Shown in pieces: positions 41,408 to 50,184 of a stretch of DNA of 64,000 bases. Numbering within the stretch: position 1 is the stretch's first letter; each line of letters begins with the position of its first letter. The stretch spans positions 62,001 through 126,000 of the forward strand of contig NZ_AHJE01000017.1 of NCBI RefSeq assembly GCF_000243095.1, given 5' to 3'. The notes beneath the pieces are model-generated. The model saw nothing but the letters and a program-made list of their open reading frames with translations. It had not been told where the DNA came from and ran no database searches. The translations under genes and the position numbers were made by a program. Source of the DNA: Cupriavidus basilensis OR16. Its GTDB lineage: Bacteria > Pseudomonadota > Gammaproteobacteria > Burkholderiales > Burkholderiaceae.

Positions 41408-42412
41408 ATGAATCCATACAGGAAGGGCGCGCTCGCCGTCGCCTTTGCGGCACTTGCGGTAGCGCACACGGCGCAGGCGGCCGATGCGAAGCTGTCGATC
41501 ATGGTCGGCGGCGCGACCAAGATCATCTACCTGCCCGCCAGGCTGACCGAGCAACTGGGCTACTTCAAGGACGAAGGGCTGGACGTCGAGATTCTCTCGC
41601 AACCGGCCGGGGTCGACGCTGAAAACGAACTGCTGGCCGGCGCGGTGCAGGGCGTGGTGGGCTTCTACGATCACACCATTGACCTGCAAAGCAAGGGCAA
41701 GGAAGTGATGGCCGTGGTGGTCTTCGGCAAGGTGCCTGGCGAGGTGGAGATGGTGGCCACGCGCGCGGCCGGCCAGCTCAAGAGCATGGCCGATGTGAAA
41801 GGCAAGACGCTCGGCGTGACCGGCCTGGGCTCGTCGACCAACTTCCTGACACAGTACCTGGCCTTCAAGGCGGGCGTGCCGCCCAGCCAGTACACGGTAT
41901 TGCCGGTCGGTGCCGACAACAGTTTCATGGCCGCGATACGCCAGAGCCGCATCGATGCCGGCATGACCACCGAACCCACCATCTCGCAATTGCTCAAGAC
42001 CGGCGAGGCGCAGGTGCTGGTCGACATGCGCACGGCCGAGGGCACCACCCAGGCGCTGGGCGGGCTCTACCCGGCCTCGAGCCTCTATATGCAGCGCGCC
42101 TGGGTGGAGGGGCACAAGGAGCAGGTGCAGAAGCTGGCGCGCGCCTTCGTCAAGACCATGCGCTTTATCAAGACCCACAGCGCCGAGGAGATCGCGCAAA
42201 AGATGCCCAAGGACTACTACGGCAATAACCGCGAGCTCTACGTCAAGGCCTTGGACGCCTCGCGGGCCATGTTCACGGACGACGGCAGGATGCCCGCCGG
42301 CGGTCCGGAAACGGTGCTCAAGGTGCTTGCCTCGTTCGATCCGACCGTCAAGGGCAAGCACATCGAACTGGGCCGCACGTTTACCAACGAGTTCGTCGAC
42401 CACGCCAAGTAA
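41408..42412 (+). CDS. ABC transporter substrate-binding protein, NMT1/SsuA-like
   Basis: 334 aa. AGGGAG upstream of ATG 41408, signal peptide MNPYRKGALAVAFAALAVAH.. ending QAA, then KLSIMVGGATKIIYLPARLT, ELLAGAVQGVVGFYDHTIDL and TGLGSSTNFLTQYLAFKAGV. This is the NMT1/THI5-like fold used by importers for nitrate, taurine, sulfonates, aromatic acids and pyrimidine precursors. First gene of a three-gene importer; ligand unknown. Confidence 0.88.
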   Translation: MNPYRKGALAVAFAALAVAHTAQAADAKLSIMVGGATKIIYLPARLTEQLGYFKDEGLDVEILSQPAGVDAENELLAGAVQGVVGFYDHTIDLQSKGKEVMAVVVFGKVPGEVEMVATRAAGQLKSMADVKGKTLGVTGLGSSTNFLTQYLAFKAGVPPSQYTVLPVGADNSFMAAIRQSRIDAGMTTEPTISQLLKTGEAQVLVDMRTAEGTTQALGGLYPASSLYMQRAWVEGHKEQVQKLARAFVKTMRFIKTHSAEEIAQKMPKDYYGNNRELYVKALDASRAMFTDDGRMPAGGPETVLKVLASFDPTVKGKHIELGRTFTNEFVDHAK

Positions 42413-42471
42413 GGCGCCAGGCGAACATCCGGTCCGCGCCGCGCGGCGCGCGCGGACTGCAAGGAACCATC

Positions 42472-43269
42472 ATGACCAATACCGTGCCGCAAGACGTGCC
42501 AGCCATCGAATTCGAGCGTGTCTCCTGCCGCTTTATCGCGCCCGATGGCACCGCCACCGTGGCCTTGCGCGACTTCTCCATGCGTGTGGGCAAGGGCGAG
42601 TTCGTCGCCATCGTCGGACCGACAGGATGCGGTAAATCGACCACGCTCAGCCTGATCACCGGCTTGCTCAAGCCGAGCACCGGCGAGGTGCGGCTCATGG
42701 GCAACCGCGTGAACGGCATCGACCCGCGCATCGGTTTCGTGTTTCAGGCCGATGCGGTCTTCCCGTGGCGCTCGGTGCTGCATAACGTGGCGGCGGGGCC
42801 GCTGTTCCGCGGCGCCCGCCGTGACCAGGCCTATGGCCTTGCCGAAGAATGGGTGCGCAAGGTCGGGCTGGCCAAGTTCGGCAACCACTACCCGCACCAG
42901 TTGTCGGGCGGGATGCGCAAGCGCGTGGCGCTGGCGCAGACCTTCATCAACAACCCGCAGATCCTGCTGATGGACGAACCCTTCAGCGCGCTGGACATGC
43001 AGACCCGCACGCTGATGCAGGACGAGTTGCTGCAGCTCTGGTCGCAGAACGCCGGCTCGGTGGTGTTCGTCACGCACGACCTGGAAGAAGCCATCGCCAT
43101 GGCCGACCGGGTCTTCGTGCTCACCGCGCGTCCGGCCACCCTCAAGCGTGTTTACGAAATCGACCTGCCGCGCCCGCGTGTGACTTCGGAGATCCGCTAC
43201 GACAAGCACTTTGTCGAACTGTCGCGCGAGATCTGGGCCGATCTGCGCGAGGAAGTCCACATCGACTGA
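42472..43269 (+). CDS. ABC transporter ATP-binding protein (SsuB/TauB-like)
   Basis: 265 aa. Walker A GPTGCGKST, Q loop FVFQADAVFPWRSV, signature LSGGMRKRVALAQTF, Walker B ILLMDEPFSALD, switch His in VTHDLEEAI. Second gene of the importer, 59 nt after the binding protein. Confidence 0.94.
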   Translation: MTNTVPQDVPAIEFERVSCRFIAPDGTATVALRDFSMRVGKGEFVAIVGPTGCGKSTTLSLITGLLKPSTGEVRLMGNRVNGIDPRIGFVFQADAVFPWRSVLHNVAAGPLFRGARRDQAYGLAEEWVRKVGLAKFGNHYPHQLSGGMRKRVALAQTFINNPQILLMDEPFSALDMQTRTLMQDELLQLWSQNAGSVVFVTHDLEEAIAMADRVFVLTARPATLKRVYEIDLPRPRVTSEIRYDKHFVELSREIWADLREEVHID

Positions 43270-43304
43270 AGCGGCTTCGCCAACCGTAGCCACCGTCAAC
43301 GCCA

Positions 43305-44162
43305 ATGAATATGAATATGGAAGCAAACACGGCCCTGGCCGACGAACTCGACGCCTTTGAACGGGAAGCCAGGCTAGCCATCCGGCGGCGGCGCCAACTG
43401 ATCATCACCCTGCGCATCGCCTTGCTGGTAGTGACGCTGGGCGGGTGGGAGCTGGCGGGCCGGCTGCAGTGGATCGACCCGTTCTTTTTTTCCATGCCTT
43501 CGTTGATCGCGGAACAGATCTACGACTGGTTCGTCAACGGCACCTCGCAGGGACCCCTGCTGGCGCAGGTGGCCGTCACGCTGGAAGAGACCGGGCTGGG
43601 CTTTCTGATCGGCTCGGTCGCCGGCGTGATCTGCGGCATCGTGCTCGGGCGCAACAAGCTGCTGGCTGATGTGTTCAGCATCTACATCCAGATCGCCAAC
43701 TCCATCCCGCGCGTGGTGCTGGGCTCGATCTTTGTGATCGCGCTAGGCCTTGGCATGGCCTCCAAGGTGGCGCTGGCGGTGGTGATGGTGTTCTTCGTGG
43801 TGTTCGGCAATGCCTTCCAGGGCGTGCGCGAAGCCGACCGCTACCTGATCGCCAATGCGCAGATCCTCGGTGCCTCCAAGCGCCAGTTGACCTTCGCCGT
43901 GGTGGTGCCGTCGGCGTTGAGCTGGATCCTGGCCAGCCTGCACGTCAGCTTTGGCTTCGCGCTGGTCGGTGCGGTGGTCGGTGAGTTCCTGGGTTCCAAG
44001 CAGGGCATCGGCCTGCTGATCGCCACCGCGCAGGGCGCCTTCAATGCCAGCGGCGTGTTCGCGGCGATGATCGTTCTGGCCGTGGTGGCACTGGCGGCCG
44101 ACTTCCTGCTGACCACGCTGGAAAACCGCCTGCTCAAATGGAAGCCGGGCAACCTGGCCTGA
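43305..44162 (+). CDS. ABC transporter permease (SsuC/TauC-like)
   Basis: 285 aa with six membrane helices and the cytoplasmic EAA loop (ILGASKRQLTFAVVVPSALS) that docks on the ATPase. Charged N-terminus MNMNMEANTALADELDAFER. Last gene of the importer; a strong terminator follows. Confidence 0.92.
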   Translation: MNMNMEANTALADELDAFEREARLAIRRRRQLIITLRIALLVVTLGGWELAGRLQWIDPFFFSMPSLIAEQIYDWFVNGTSQGPLLAQVAVTLEETGLGFLIGSVAGVICGIVLGRNKLLADVFSIYIQIANSIPRVVLGSIFVIALGLGMASKVALAVVMVFFVVFGNAFQGVREADRYLIANAQILGASKRQLTFAVVVPSALSWILASLHVSFGFALVGAVVGEFLGSKQGIGLLIATAQGAFNASGVFAAMIVLAVVALAADFLLTTLENRLLKWKPGNLA

Positions 44163-44188
44163 GCGTCACGGCGCTCTCTATCTCCCTT

Positions 44189-44223
44189 GCCCACGCCGAC
44201 TCCCCGTCGGCGTGGGCTTTTTT
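44189..44223 (+). terminator. Rho-independent terminator of the ABC importer operon
   Basis: GCCCACGCCGAC / GTCGGCGTGGGC, a perfect 12-bp stem with loop TCCCC, followed by six T. Confidence 0.95.
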
Positions 44224-44328
44224 ACTTCGGGCGGTGGATGACTTGGGAGCGCTCACCCTCTCCCCCGGCCCCTCTCCCACAAGTGGGAGGGGGGAGCAAA
44301 CCTGAAGCACTGAACGCAACGTCCGGAC

Positions 44329-44353
44329 GAAAAAAACCCGGCTTGTGGCCGGG
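44329..44353 (-). terminator. Rho-independent terminator of the porin gene
   Basis: On the minus strand CCCGGC-CACAA-GCCGGG followed by seven T, 57 nt after the porin stop. Between this and 44223 lies another palindrome, CCCCTCTCCCAC/GTGGGAGGGG (44265-44293), a common intergenic repeat type in these genomes. Confidence 0.9.
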
Positions 44354-44409
44354 ACAAGGAAAGTTCGGAGCCAGGCCCGCGCCGCGAGGCGCGGGCCGAT
44401 GCAGCAGGA

Positions 44410-45534
44410 TCAGAAGCGTGTGCGCATACCCACGGCGAACTCGCTCTGATGCGCGAAGCCGTTCGATTGCGCGGCATGGTAGCCGTGCTGCAGGAACATG
44501 TAGTCCGCCGCCAGGTAGACCTCGGTGCGCTTCGAGAAGTGATAGAAGACCGAGCCGTACACCGTGTTCTTGCGGCCGCTGTCGGTCGCGGTGGAGTTTG
44601 TGGTGTTGCCGTAAGCGTTGATCGTGAAGCCATCGGCATTCAGGGCGGCGTGGCCGGCCTTCATCATCTGGTAGCCGATCTCGTAGTCGAAGGCGCCTGC
44701 CGGGTCGATCTTGAGCGACACGGTGTAGGCATCGTCCTTGCGCTGGCCCAGCGCGCCCTGGTCCGCGGTGTAGTGGAAATAACCCGCGTTGGCGCGCACG
44801 ATGCCCCACACATAGTTGCCACCCACCGAGTAGGTGCGGTTGCGGTTGCCCGCGACGTTGGCCGTGGTAAAGAAGCTGGAGAGGTGGAAATTGCCGCCGT
44901 TGTAGCCGAGGGTGACCGTTTCGGTGGTGTTGCGCGACGGCGCGCCCGGCACTTCGCCGAACTGATAGCCCGCGCCGGCGGTCAGGCCGTTGTCGAACAG
45001 CTTCTTCCACACCACGCCATTGTCCATGCGGGTGCCGGTGGCGCTGCCTGCATAGAACACCAGCTGCTTGAAGTTGTTGTTGTTGGTGTAGCCGCCTTCT
45101 TCCGTGGTGATGGCCGCCGGGCCGTAGGGATCGCCATAGAGGCCGGAGGCCATCGGGTCGCGCCCGAGCGCATTCTGGCGGCCGAAGGTCAGCTTGCCGA
45201 AGACGTCGCTGTTGATGCCGACCCAGGCGTCACGGTTGAACAGCACGCCGGGGGTGTCCATCTTGCCGTCGTAGCTGGTGAACTCGCTCTCCAGCTTGAA
45301 GATCACCTTGGTGCCAAAGCCAATGTCTTCCGCGCCGGTCAGGCCCCAGCGGTTGCCGCTGAACCAGGCAGGCTGGTGGTAGCCGGTGAGGCGGTGGCCG
45401 CTGGCATCGGCATTGCTGATGGTGCTGATGGTGGTGTCGATGAGGCCGTAAAGCGTCACGTTCGATTGTGCGTTGGCGTGGCCGGCAAAGGCCGCGCCGA
45501 TCGCCAGCGCGAGGGCTGTGTATTTCGTTTTCAA
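44410..45534 (-). CDS. Outer-membrane porin (Porin_4 / OmpC-like trimeric type)
   Basis: 374 aa. Signal peptide MKTKYTALALAIGAAFAGHA with cleavage at NA|QSNVTLYGLIDTTI, the standard betaproteobacterial porin start. Alternating beta strands, eyelet-like loop around FNRDAWVGINSDVFGKLTFG, and C-terminal Phe (..FAVGMRTRF) required for outer-membrane insertion. The start codon is TTG (45534) with GAGGAGA 7 nt upstream; no better ATG exists. May supply the substrate of the neighbouring ABC importer, by position only. Confidence 0.92.
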   Translation of the reverse strand: MKTKYTALALAIGAAFAGHANAQSNVTLYGLIDTTISTISNADASGHRLTGYHQPAWFSGNRWGLTGAEDIGFGTKVIFKLESEFTSYDGKMDTPGVLFNRDAWVGINSDVFGKLTFGRQNALGRDPMASGLYGDPYGPAAITTEEGGYTNNNNFKQLVFYAGSATGTRMDNGVVWKKLFDNGLTAGAGYQFGEVPGAPSRNTTETVTLGYNGGNFHLSSFFTTANVAGNRNRTYSVGGNYVWGIVRANAGYFHYTADQGALGQRKDDAYTVSLKIDPAGAFDYEIGYQMMKAGHAALNADGFTINAYGNTTNSTATDSGRKNTVYGSVFYHFSKRTEVYLAADYMFLQHGYHAAQSNGFAHQSEFAVGMRTRF

Positions 45535-45863
45535 GATGGTCTCCTCGGGGGCTCGCTAGTCTTGTCGATGATTCGGGGCTGCTCACGGGCCGCGCACATG
45601 TCACGGCCATGAGAGAAGCCCCTGCATCGTAGGCATGGCAAGCCTTCATCCAGCTTTCCCGCCGTTGCGCGGCCGGCTCAGGGAAAATACCGAGGAAACC
45701 CGGCTGGGCAGGTATTCAGCCGCCTGCCACCCGCGTTGCAAACGCAGCCGCGTAGGGCGGCGCGGCGAGCGGCTCCGTGGCAACGGTGGCGTCCAGGTAC
45801 AGCCGCGCCCCACGGCCGATGGAGTCGCCGTGGAACATCACGCCGTGATGATCGTTGCTGAGT
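45535..45863. other. Intergenic region with porin promoter and a possible short ORF
   Basis: Contains the porin leader. Minus-strand 45716-45838 is an open frame starting ATG (MFHGDSIGRGARLYLDATVA..) and ending ..AAAFATRVAGG, with strong G/C preference at codon position 3. It could be a 40-aa protein or the end of a lost gene. No family recognised. Confidence 0.3.
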
Positions 45864-46535
45864 TCAATGCGGCCGGCGTTCCGTCGGCTTGCGCTTGCGC
45901 GCAGGTGCGGGTACGGGCGCCGGTTGATCCTGCGCCCGCTGCTGTTCGGCCGCGCCGCGAAGCAGCCAGCTGATCAGCTGCCTGGACTGCTGGATGCGCA
46001 GGCGGCGTCCCTTGGCGTTATCTTCGAGATAGTCCGTGGACAGGTGGAACAGGTAGGACACCACATAGCCACAGAGGTCGTCGATGATGGGGCGCGACAG
46101 CCCGGGACAGAGCGCCAGCCGTTCGATGTCTTCCGCCATCTCGGCAGCGATATCCGCCAGTACCTGGCGCACCGCTTCGCGCAGCGCCGGCTGCGGGCCG
46201 GTGCTGCCGCACACGCCGACAAAGAAGGCGCCGGGGTGGGCATCGGCGTAGGCGAAGAAGGCGTCGCAGGCGCGGGTGGCGACCTCGCCGGGGCTGTCCT
46301 GCGCCACGGCCCAGCGCACCGCGCGCAGCATGGGCCGCAGCTCGTTGCCGACCTCGGCCACGGCGCTCAGCGCCAGGTCTTCCATGTCGCGGAAGTGGCG
46401 ATAGAAGGTGTTGGGGTTCAGCCCCGCCTCACGCGCCAGCTCGCGCAGGCCGAGGCCGGCGAAGCTGCGCCTGGCTGCGGCCAGGCGCAGCGCCGCGTCG
46501 ATCAGTTTGCGTTTGCCGCCGGCAACGTCTTCCAT
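45864..46535 (-). CDS. TetR-family repressor, likely regulator of the P450 gene
   Basis: 223 aa from ATG 46535 (TTG 46547 possible). The N-terminal HTH is LRELAREAGLNPNTFYRHFR; the ligand domain has DAHPGAFFVGVCGSTGPQPA and a basic tail ..ARKRKPTERRPH. Divergent from the P450-reductase gene, the same arrangement as BM3R1-type repressors and CYP102 genes. The operator candidate at 46613-46638 overlaps the P450 promoter, so binding should block transcription until a fatty-acid-like ligand is bound. Confidence 0.88.
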   Translation of the reverse strand: MEDVAGGKRKLIDAALRLAAARRSFAGLGLRELAREAGLNPNTFYRHFRDMEDLALSAVAEVGNELRPMLRAVRWAVAQDSPGEVATRACDAFFAYADAHPGAFFVGVCGSTGPQPALREAVRQVLADIAAEMAEDIERLALCPGLSRPIIDDLCGYVVSYLFHLSTDYLEDNAKGRRLRIQQSRQLISWLLRGAAEQQRAQDQPAPVPAPARKRKPTERRPH

Positions 46536-46593
46536 GGTGTCAGGCAAAAAGTTAAGGCCGGGATACCCCGGCGTGAGCGCATCCGGTTTGGAA

Positions 46594-46638
46594 TTGACAC
46601 TCGGTCTACATTCGTCTACTTTGCTGCAAAAGTAGACG
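46594..46638 (+). promoter_or_regulatory. P450 promoter with overlapping TetR operator
   Basis: TTGACA (46594-46599), 17-nt spacer, TACTTT (46617-46622). A perfect 10-bp inverted repeat CGTCTACTTT / AAAGTAGACG (46613-46622 and 46629-46638) covers the -10 box, and further GTCTAC half-sites lie at 46604 and 46642. The operator fits repression by the divergent TetR protein. Confidence 0.82.
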
Positions 46639-46779
46639 TTTGTCTACGCCGGTTTGCACAGGAAAAGCCATGCACCCGGCAAAAATCAGAACAATGAGCA
46701 AGAGACTCAAGACGGCGCCTGGCGCCCCTTGGCCCGATCCTGGCGTTTCGCCCGCCGATAACCATCTGGTGACCTGAAC

Positions 46780-49700
46780 ATGCAGCGCGTCTCCACTCCC
46801 GCCTCCACCGCCCCGGCCGCTCCTGCCACCGCCGCGCCTGCCGCGCACCCCGCGCGCGCGCTCGAACCGATCCCGCGCGACCCGGGCTGGCCGCTGGTCG
46901 GCAACCTGCTGCAGGTCACGCCGGGCAAGATCGGGCAGCACCTGCTGGCGCGCAGCCGCGCCTTCGATGGCATCTTCGAGCTGGATTTCGCCGGGCGCCG
47001 CGTGGCGTTCGTGAGCGACGCCGCGCTGGTGGGCGAGCTGTCGGACGGGCAGCGCTTTCGCAAGATCGTCGGGCCGCCGCTGTCTTACCTGCGCGACCTG
47101 GCTGGCGACGGCCTGTTTACCGCGCACGCCGAGGAAGAGAACTGGGGCCGTGCCCACCGCATCCTGATGCCAGCCTTCAGCCAGCGCGCCATGAAGGGCT
47201 ACTTCGACGTGATGCTGCGCGTGGCCAACCGGCTGGTCGACAAGTGGGACCGCCAGGGCGCCGACACCGACATCCCGATCGCCGACGACATGACCCGGCT
47301 CACGCTGGACACCATCGCGCTGTCGGGATTCGGCTATGACTTCGATTCGTTCGCGCGCGAGCAGCTGCATCCCTTTATCAACGCCATGGTCGGCGCGCTC
47401 GAGGAGGCCATGGGCAAGCTCACGCGTTTCGCGCTGCAGGACAAGTTCATGCACAAGGCGCACCGCAAGTTCGCCGATGATATCCAGTACATGCGAGAGC
47501 TGGTGGACGACGTGGTGCGGCAGCGCCGCGCCGCGGCGGGTAAGGACGCCAGCCAGCCGCCGCCGCACGACCTGCTCAACCTGATGCTGGAGGCGCGCGA
47601 CCCCGATACCGACCAGCGCCTGGACGACGTGAACATTCGCAACCAGGTCATCACCTTCCTGATCGCGGGGCACGAGACCACCAGCGGCCTGCTCACGTTC
47701 GCGCTGTATGAGCTGCTGCGCCATCCCGGCGTGCTGGCGCAAGCCTACGCCGAGGTGGACGCGGTGCTGCCGGGCGACGCGCCGCCGGTCTATGCCGACT
47801 TGGCGAAGCTGCAGGTGATCGACCGCGTGCTCAAGGAAACGCTGCGCCTGTGGCCCACGGCGCCTGCGTTTGCGGTGGCGCCGTTCGAGGACACGGTGAT
47901 CGGCGGGCGCTACCTGATCCGCAAGGACCGCCGCGTCTCGGTGGTGCTCACCGCGCTGCATCGCGATCCGAAGGTGTGGGCCGATCCGGAGACGTTCGAC
48001 ATCGACCGCTTCCTGCCCGAGAACGAAGCGGAGCTTCATCCGCATGCCTACAAGCCGTTCGGCAACGGCGAGCGCGCCTGCATCGGCCGCCAGTTCGCGC
48101 TGACCGAAGCCAAGCTGGCGCTGGCCCTGATGCTGCGCAACTTCCAGTTCAGCGATCCGCATGACTACCAGTTCCGCATCAAGGAAACGCTGACCCTGAA
48201 GCCGGATGCGTTCACGCTGCGCGCGCGGCGGCGCCGTGCGCATGAACGCATCGTCACCGCCGCTGCGGCCAGCATTGCCAGCGCGCAGTCGCAACCGCCG
48301 GTGGTGCGCGGCAATGGCCAGCCCCTCTCCGTGCTGTGCGGCTCCAGCCTGGGCACCGCGCGCGAACTGGCCGAGCAGATTCATGCCGGTGCGCTGGCGG
48401 CCGGCTTTGCCGCCACGCTGCGTGACCTCGACGAAGCGGTGGGCGCGTTGCCTACCGATGGGCTCGCCGTGATCGTGGCGGCCACTTACAACGGGCGCGC
48501 ACCCGATTCAGCGCGGCGCTTCGAAGCCATGCTCGATAGCGGCGATGCCGGCGGCTACCGCGCAGCGAACCTGCGCTTTGCGCTGCTCGGCTGCGGCAAT
48601 TCGCAATGGGCTACGTACCAGGCATTCCCCAAGCGCCTGCACGGCTTTTTCAGCGCGGCCGGCGCGGTGCCTTTGCTCGCACGTGGCGAGGCGGATGGCA
48701 ATGGCGATTTCGACCACGCTGCGGAGTCGTGGCTTGCCGCGCTGTGGCAATCGCTGCAAGCGCTGCGCGTGGAGCAGGGCGCGGCACCCGATGCGGCGGG
48801 CGCGAGCCAGATCGCGGTGCGGCTGCGCGATATCGCCACCATCCGCGCGAGCACGCTGCCGCCGTCGACGCAAGCCTTCACGGTGCTGGCCAACACGGAA
48901 CTGGTGAACGATCCGGCGGGCCTTTGGGACTTCGCGCTGGAAGCGCCGCGCACCGCCACGCGCGACATCCAGCTGCGCCTGCCGGGCGGCGCAAGCTACG
49001 CGACCGGTGATCACCTCGCGGTTTATCCACAAAACCATCGCGCCACCGTGCGGGACCTGTGCGAGCGGCTCGATCTCGATCCCGATGCCATGGTGACGCT
49101 GTCCGCCGCGCACGCGGGCGCCGCGCGCGGCTTGCCGCTGGACGAGGCACTGCCCTTGCGCGAGCTGCTGACGCATTTCATCGAGCTGCAGGACGTGGTG
49201 TCGCGCCAGACGCTGCGCACGCTGCTGCAATACACGCGCTGCCCGGTCACGCGCGCGGCGCTGGAGCGGCTCGGCTCGGACCACGCGGACGACGGCTACG
49301 CGGCACAGGTAGCGGCCCGGCGGATGGGGCTGGTGGACGTGCTGGTGCGCCATCCCGCCATCGAGCTCACGCTGCCGGGCTTGCTGGCCTGCACCGTGGC
49401 AATACGGCCGCGTTTCTATTCGATCGCTTCGTCACCCCTGGTCTCGCCGGAGGTGGCGACCATCACCGTTGGCACCGTGTGGTCGCCCGCGCTGTCAGGG
49501 CGCGGCATGTTCCGTGGCGTGGCATCCACGTGGCTGCAAGGGCTCGCGCCGGGCGCGGTGGTGGCGGCCGCCATCCGCACGCCCAACCCCCCGTTCGCGC
49601 CGGATCCCGATCCGGCGCGCGCGATGATCCTGGTGGGGCCGGGCACCGGCATTGCGCCGTTTCGCGGGTTCCTGGAAGAGCGCGCGGCGCAAAAAGCAGC

Positions 49701-50076
49701 CGGGCAAGCGGTGGCCGCCAGCCAGTTTTACTACGGCTGCAGGCATCCGCAGCACGACTGGCTGTACCGCGATGACGTCGCGCGCTGGCAGTCCGAAGGC
49801 GTGGTGCAGGCGCATGCGGCGTACTCCACTAGCGCCGCCCCGGACCAGCGCTACGTGCAGCACCTGCTATGGCGCGATCGGCAAGCCGTGTGGGCGATGC
49901 TGCGGGACGGCGCCACGATCTACGTGTGCGGCGACGGGCGGCAGATGGCGCCGGCGGTGCGGCGCACGCTGATCGAGATCGCGGCGCAGCAGGGCGGCAT
50001 GAGCGAGGCCGCGGCCTCCGACTGGCTGGCGGGCATGGTGGCACGAGGGCATTACCGGCAGGACGTGTTCAACTAG
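46780..50076 (+). CDS. Self-sufficient cytochrome P450-reductase fusion (CYP102-type)
   Basis: 1098 aa, one polypeptide. P450 domain about residues 20-480: I-helix AGHETTSG near 297, ExxR in LKETLRLWPTAPAF, heme loop FGNGERACIGRQ with Cys434. Flavodoxin domain about 507-650 (VLCGSSLGTARELAEQIHAG, GCGNSQWATYQAFPK). FAD/NADPH domain from about 690 (LPGGASYATGDHLAVYPQNH, RPRFYSIASSP, MILVGPGTGIAPFRGFLEE, DVFN end). Takes electrons from NADPH to hydroxylate fatty-acid-like substrates in the cytosol. A start RBS is weak. Intact, about 50 residues longer than P450 BM3. Confidence 0.95.
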   Translation: MQRVSTPASTAPAAPATAAPAAHPARALEPIPRDPGWPLVGNLLQVTPGKIGQHLLARSRAFDGIFELDFAGRRVAFVSDAALVGELSDGQRFRKIVGPPLSYLRDLAGDGLFTAHAEEENWGRAHRILMPAFSQRAMKGYFDVMLRVANRLVDKWDRQGADTDIPIADDMTRLTLDTIALSGFGYDFDSFAREQLHPFINAMVGALEEAMGKLTRFALQDKFMHKAHRKFADDIQYMRELVDDVVRQRRAAAGKDASQPPPHDLLNLMLEARDPDTDQRLDDVNIRNQVITFLIAGHETTSGLLTFALYELLRHPGVLAQAYAEVDAVLPGDAPPVYADLAKLQVIDRVLKETLRLWPTAPAFAVAPFEDTVIGGRYLIRKDRRVSVVLTALHRDPKVWADPETFDIDRFLPENEAELHPHAYKPFGNGERACIGRQFALTEAKLALALMLRNFQFSDPHDYQFRIKETLTLKPDAFTLRARRRRAHERIVTAAAASIASAQSQPPVVRGNGQPLSVLCGSSLGTARELAEQIHAGALAAGFAATLRDLDEAVGALPTDGLAVIVAATYNGRAPDSARRFEAMLDSGDAGGYRAANLRFALLGCGNSQWATYQAFPKRLHGFFSAAGAVPLLARGEADGNGDFDHAAESWLAALWQSLQALRVEQGAAPDAAGASQIAVRLRDIATIRASTLPPSTQAFTVLANTELVNDPAGLWDFALEAPRTATRDIQLRLPGGASYATGDHLAVYPQNHRATVRDLCERLDLDPDAMVTLSAAHAGAARGLPLDEALPLRELLTHFIELQDVVSRQTLRTLLQYTRCPVTRAALERLGSDHADDGYAAQVAARRMGLVDVLVRHPAIELTLPGLLACTVAIRPRFYSIASSPLVSPEVATITVGTVWSPALSGRGMFRGVASTWLQGLAPGAVVAAAIRTPNPPFAPDPDPARAMILVGPGTGIAPFRGFLEERAAQKAAGQAVAASQFYYGCRHPQHDWLYRDDVARWQSEGVVQAHAAYSTSAAPDQRYVQHLLWRDRQAVWAMLRDGATIYVCGDGRQMAPAVRRTLIEIAAQQGGMSEAAASDWLAGMVARGHYRQDVFN

Positions 50077-50184
50077 CCCAACCAGGAGCCGGTTGGCAGG
50101 ATTCTGCGGATCGTTGTCAGCCGGCATGGTCCCGCTTCTCGTACGCTCGATGCCATCCCCGCCTCTTTCCTACCGGAGCGCCCG

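Noticed and set aside
46606..48384. 592-codon frame antisense to the P450 domain
   Set aside because: Overlaps the complete P450 gene and its promoter; composition is that of a shadow frame.
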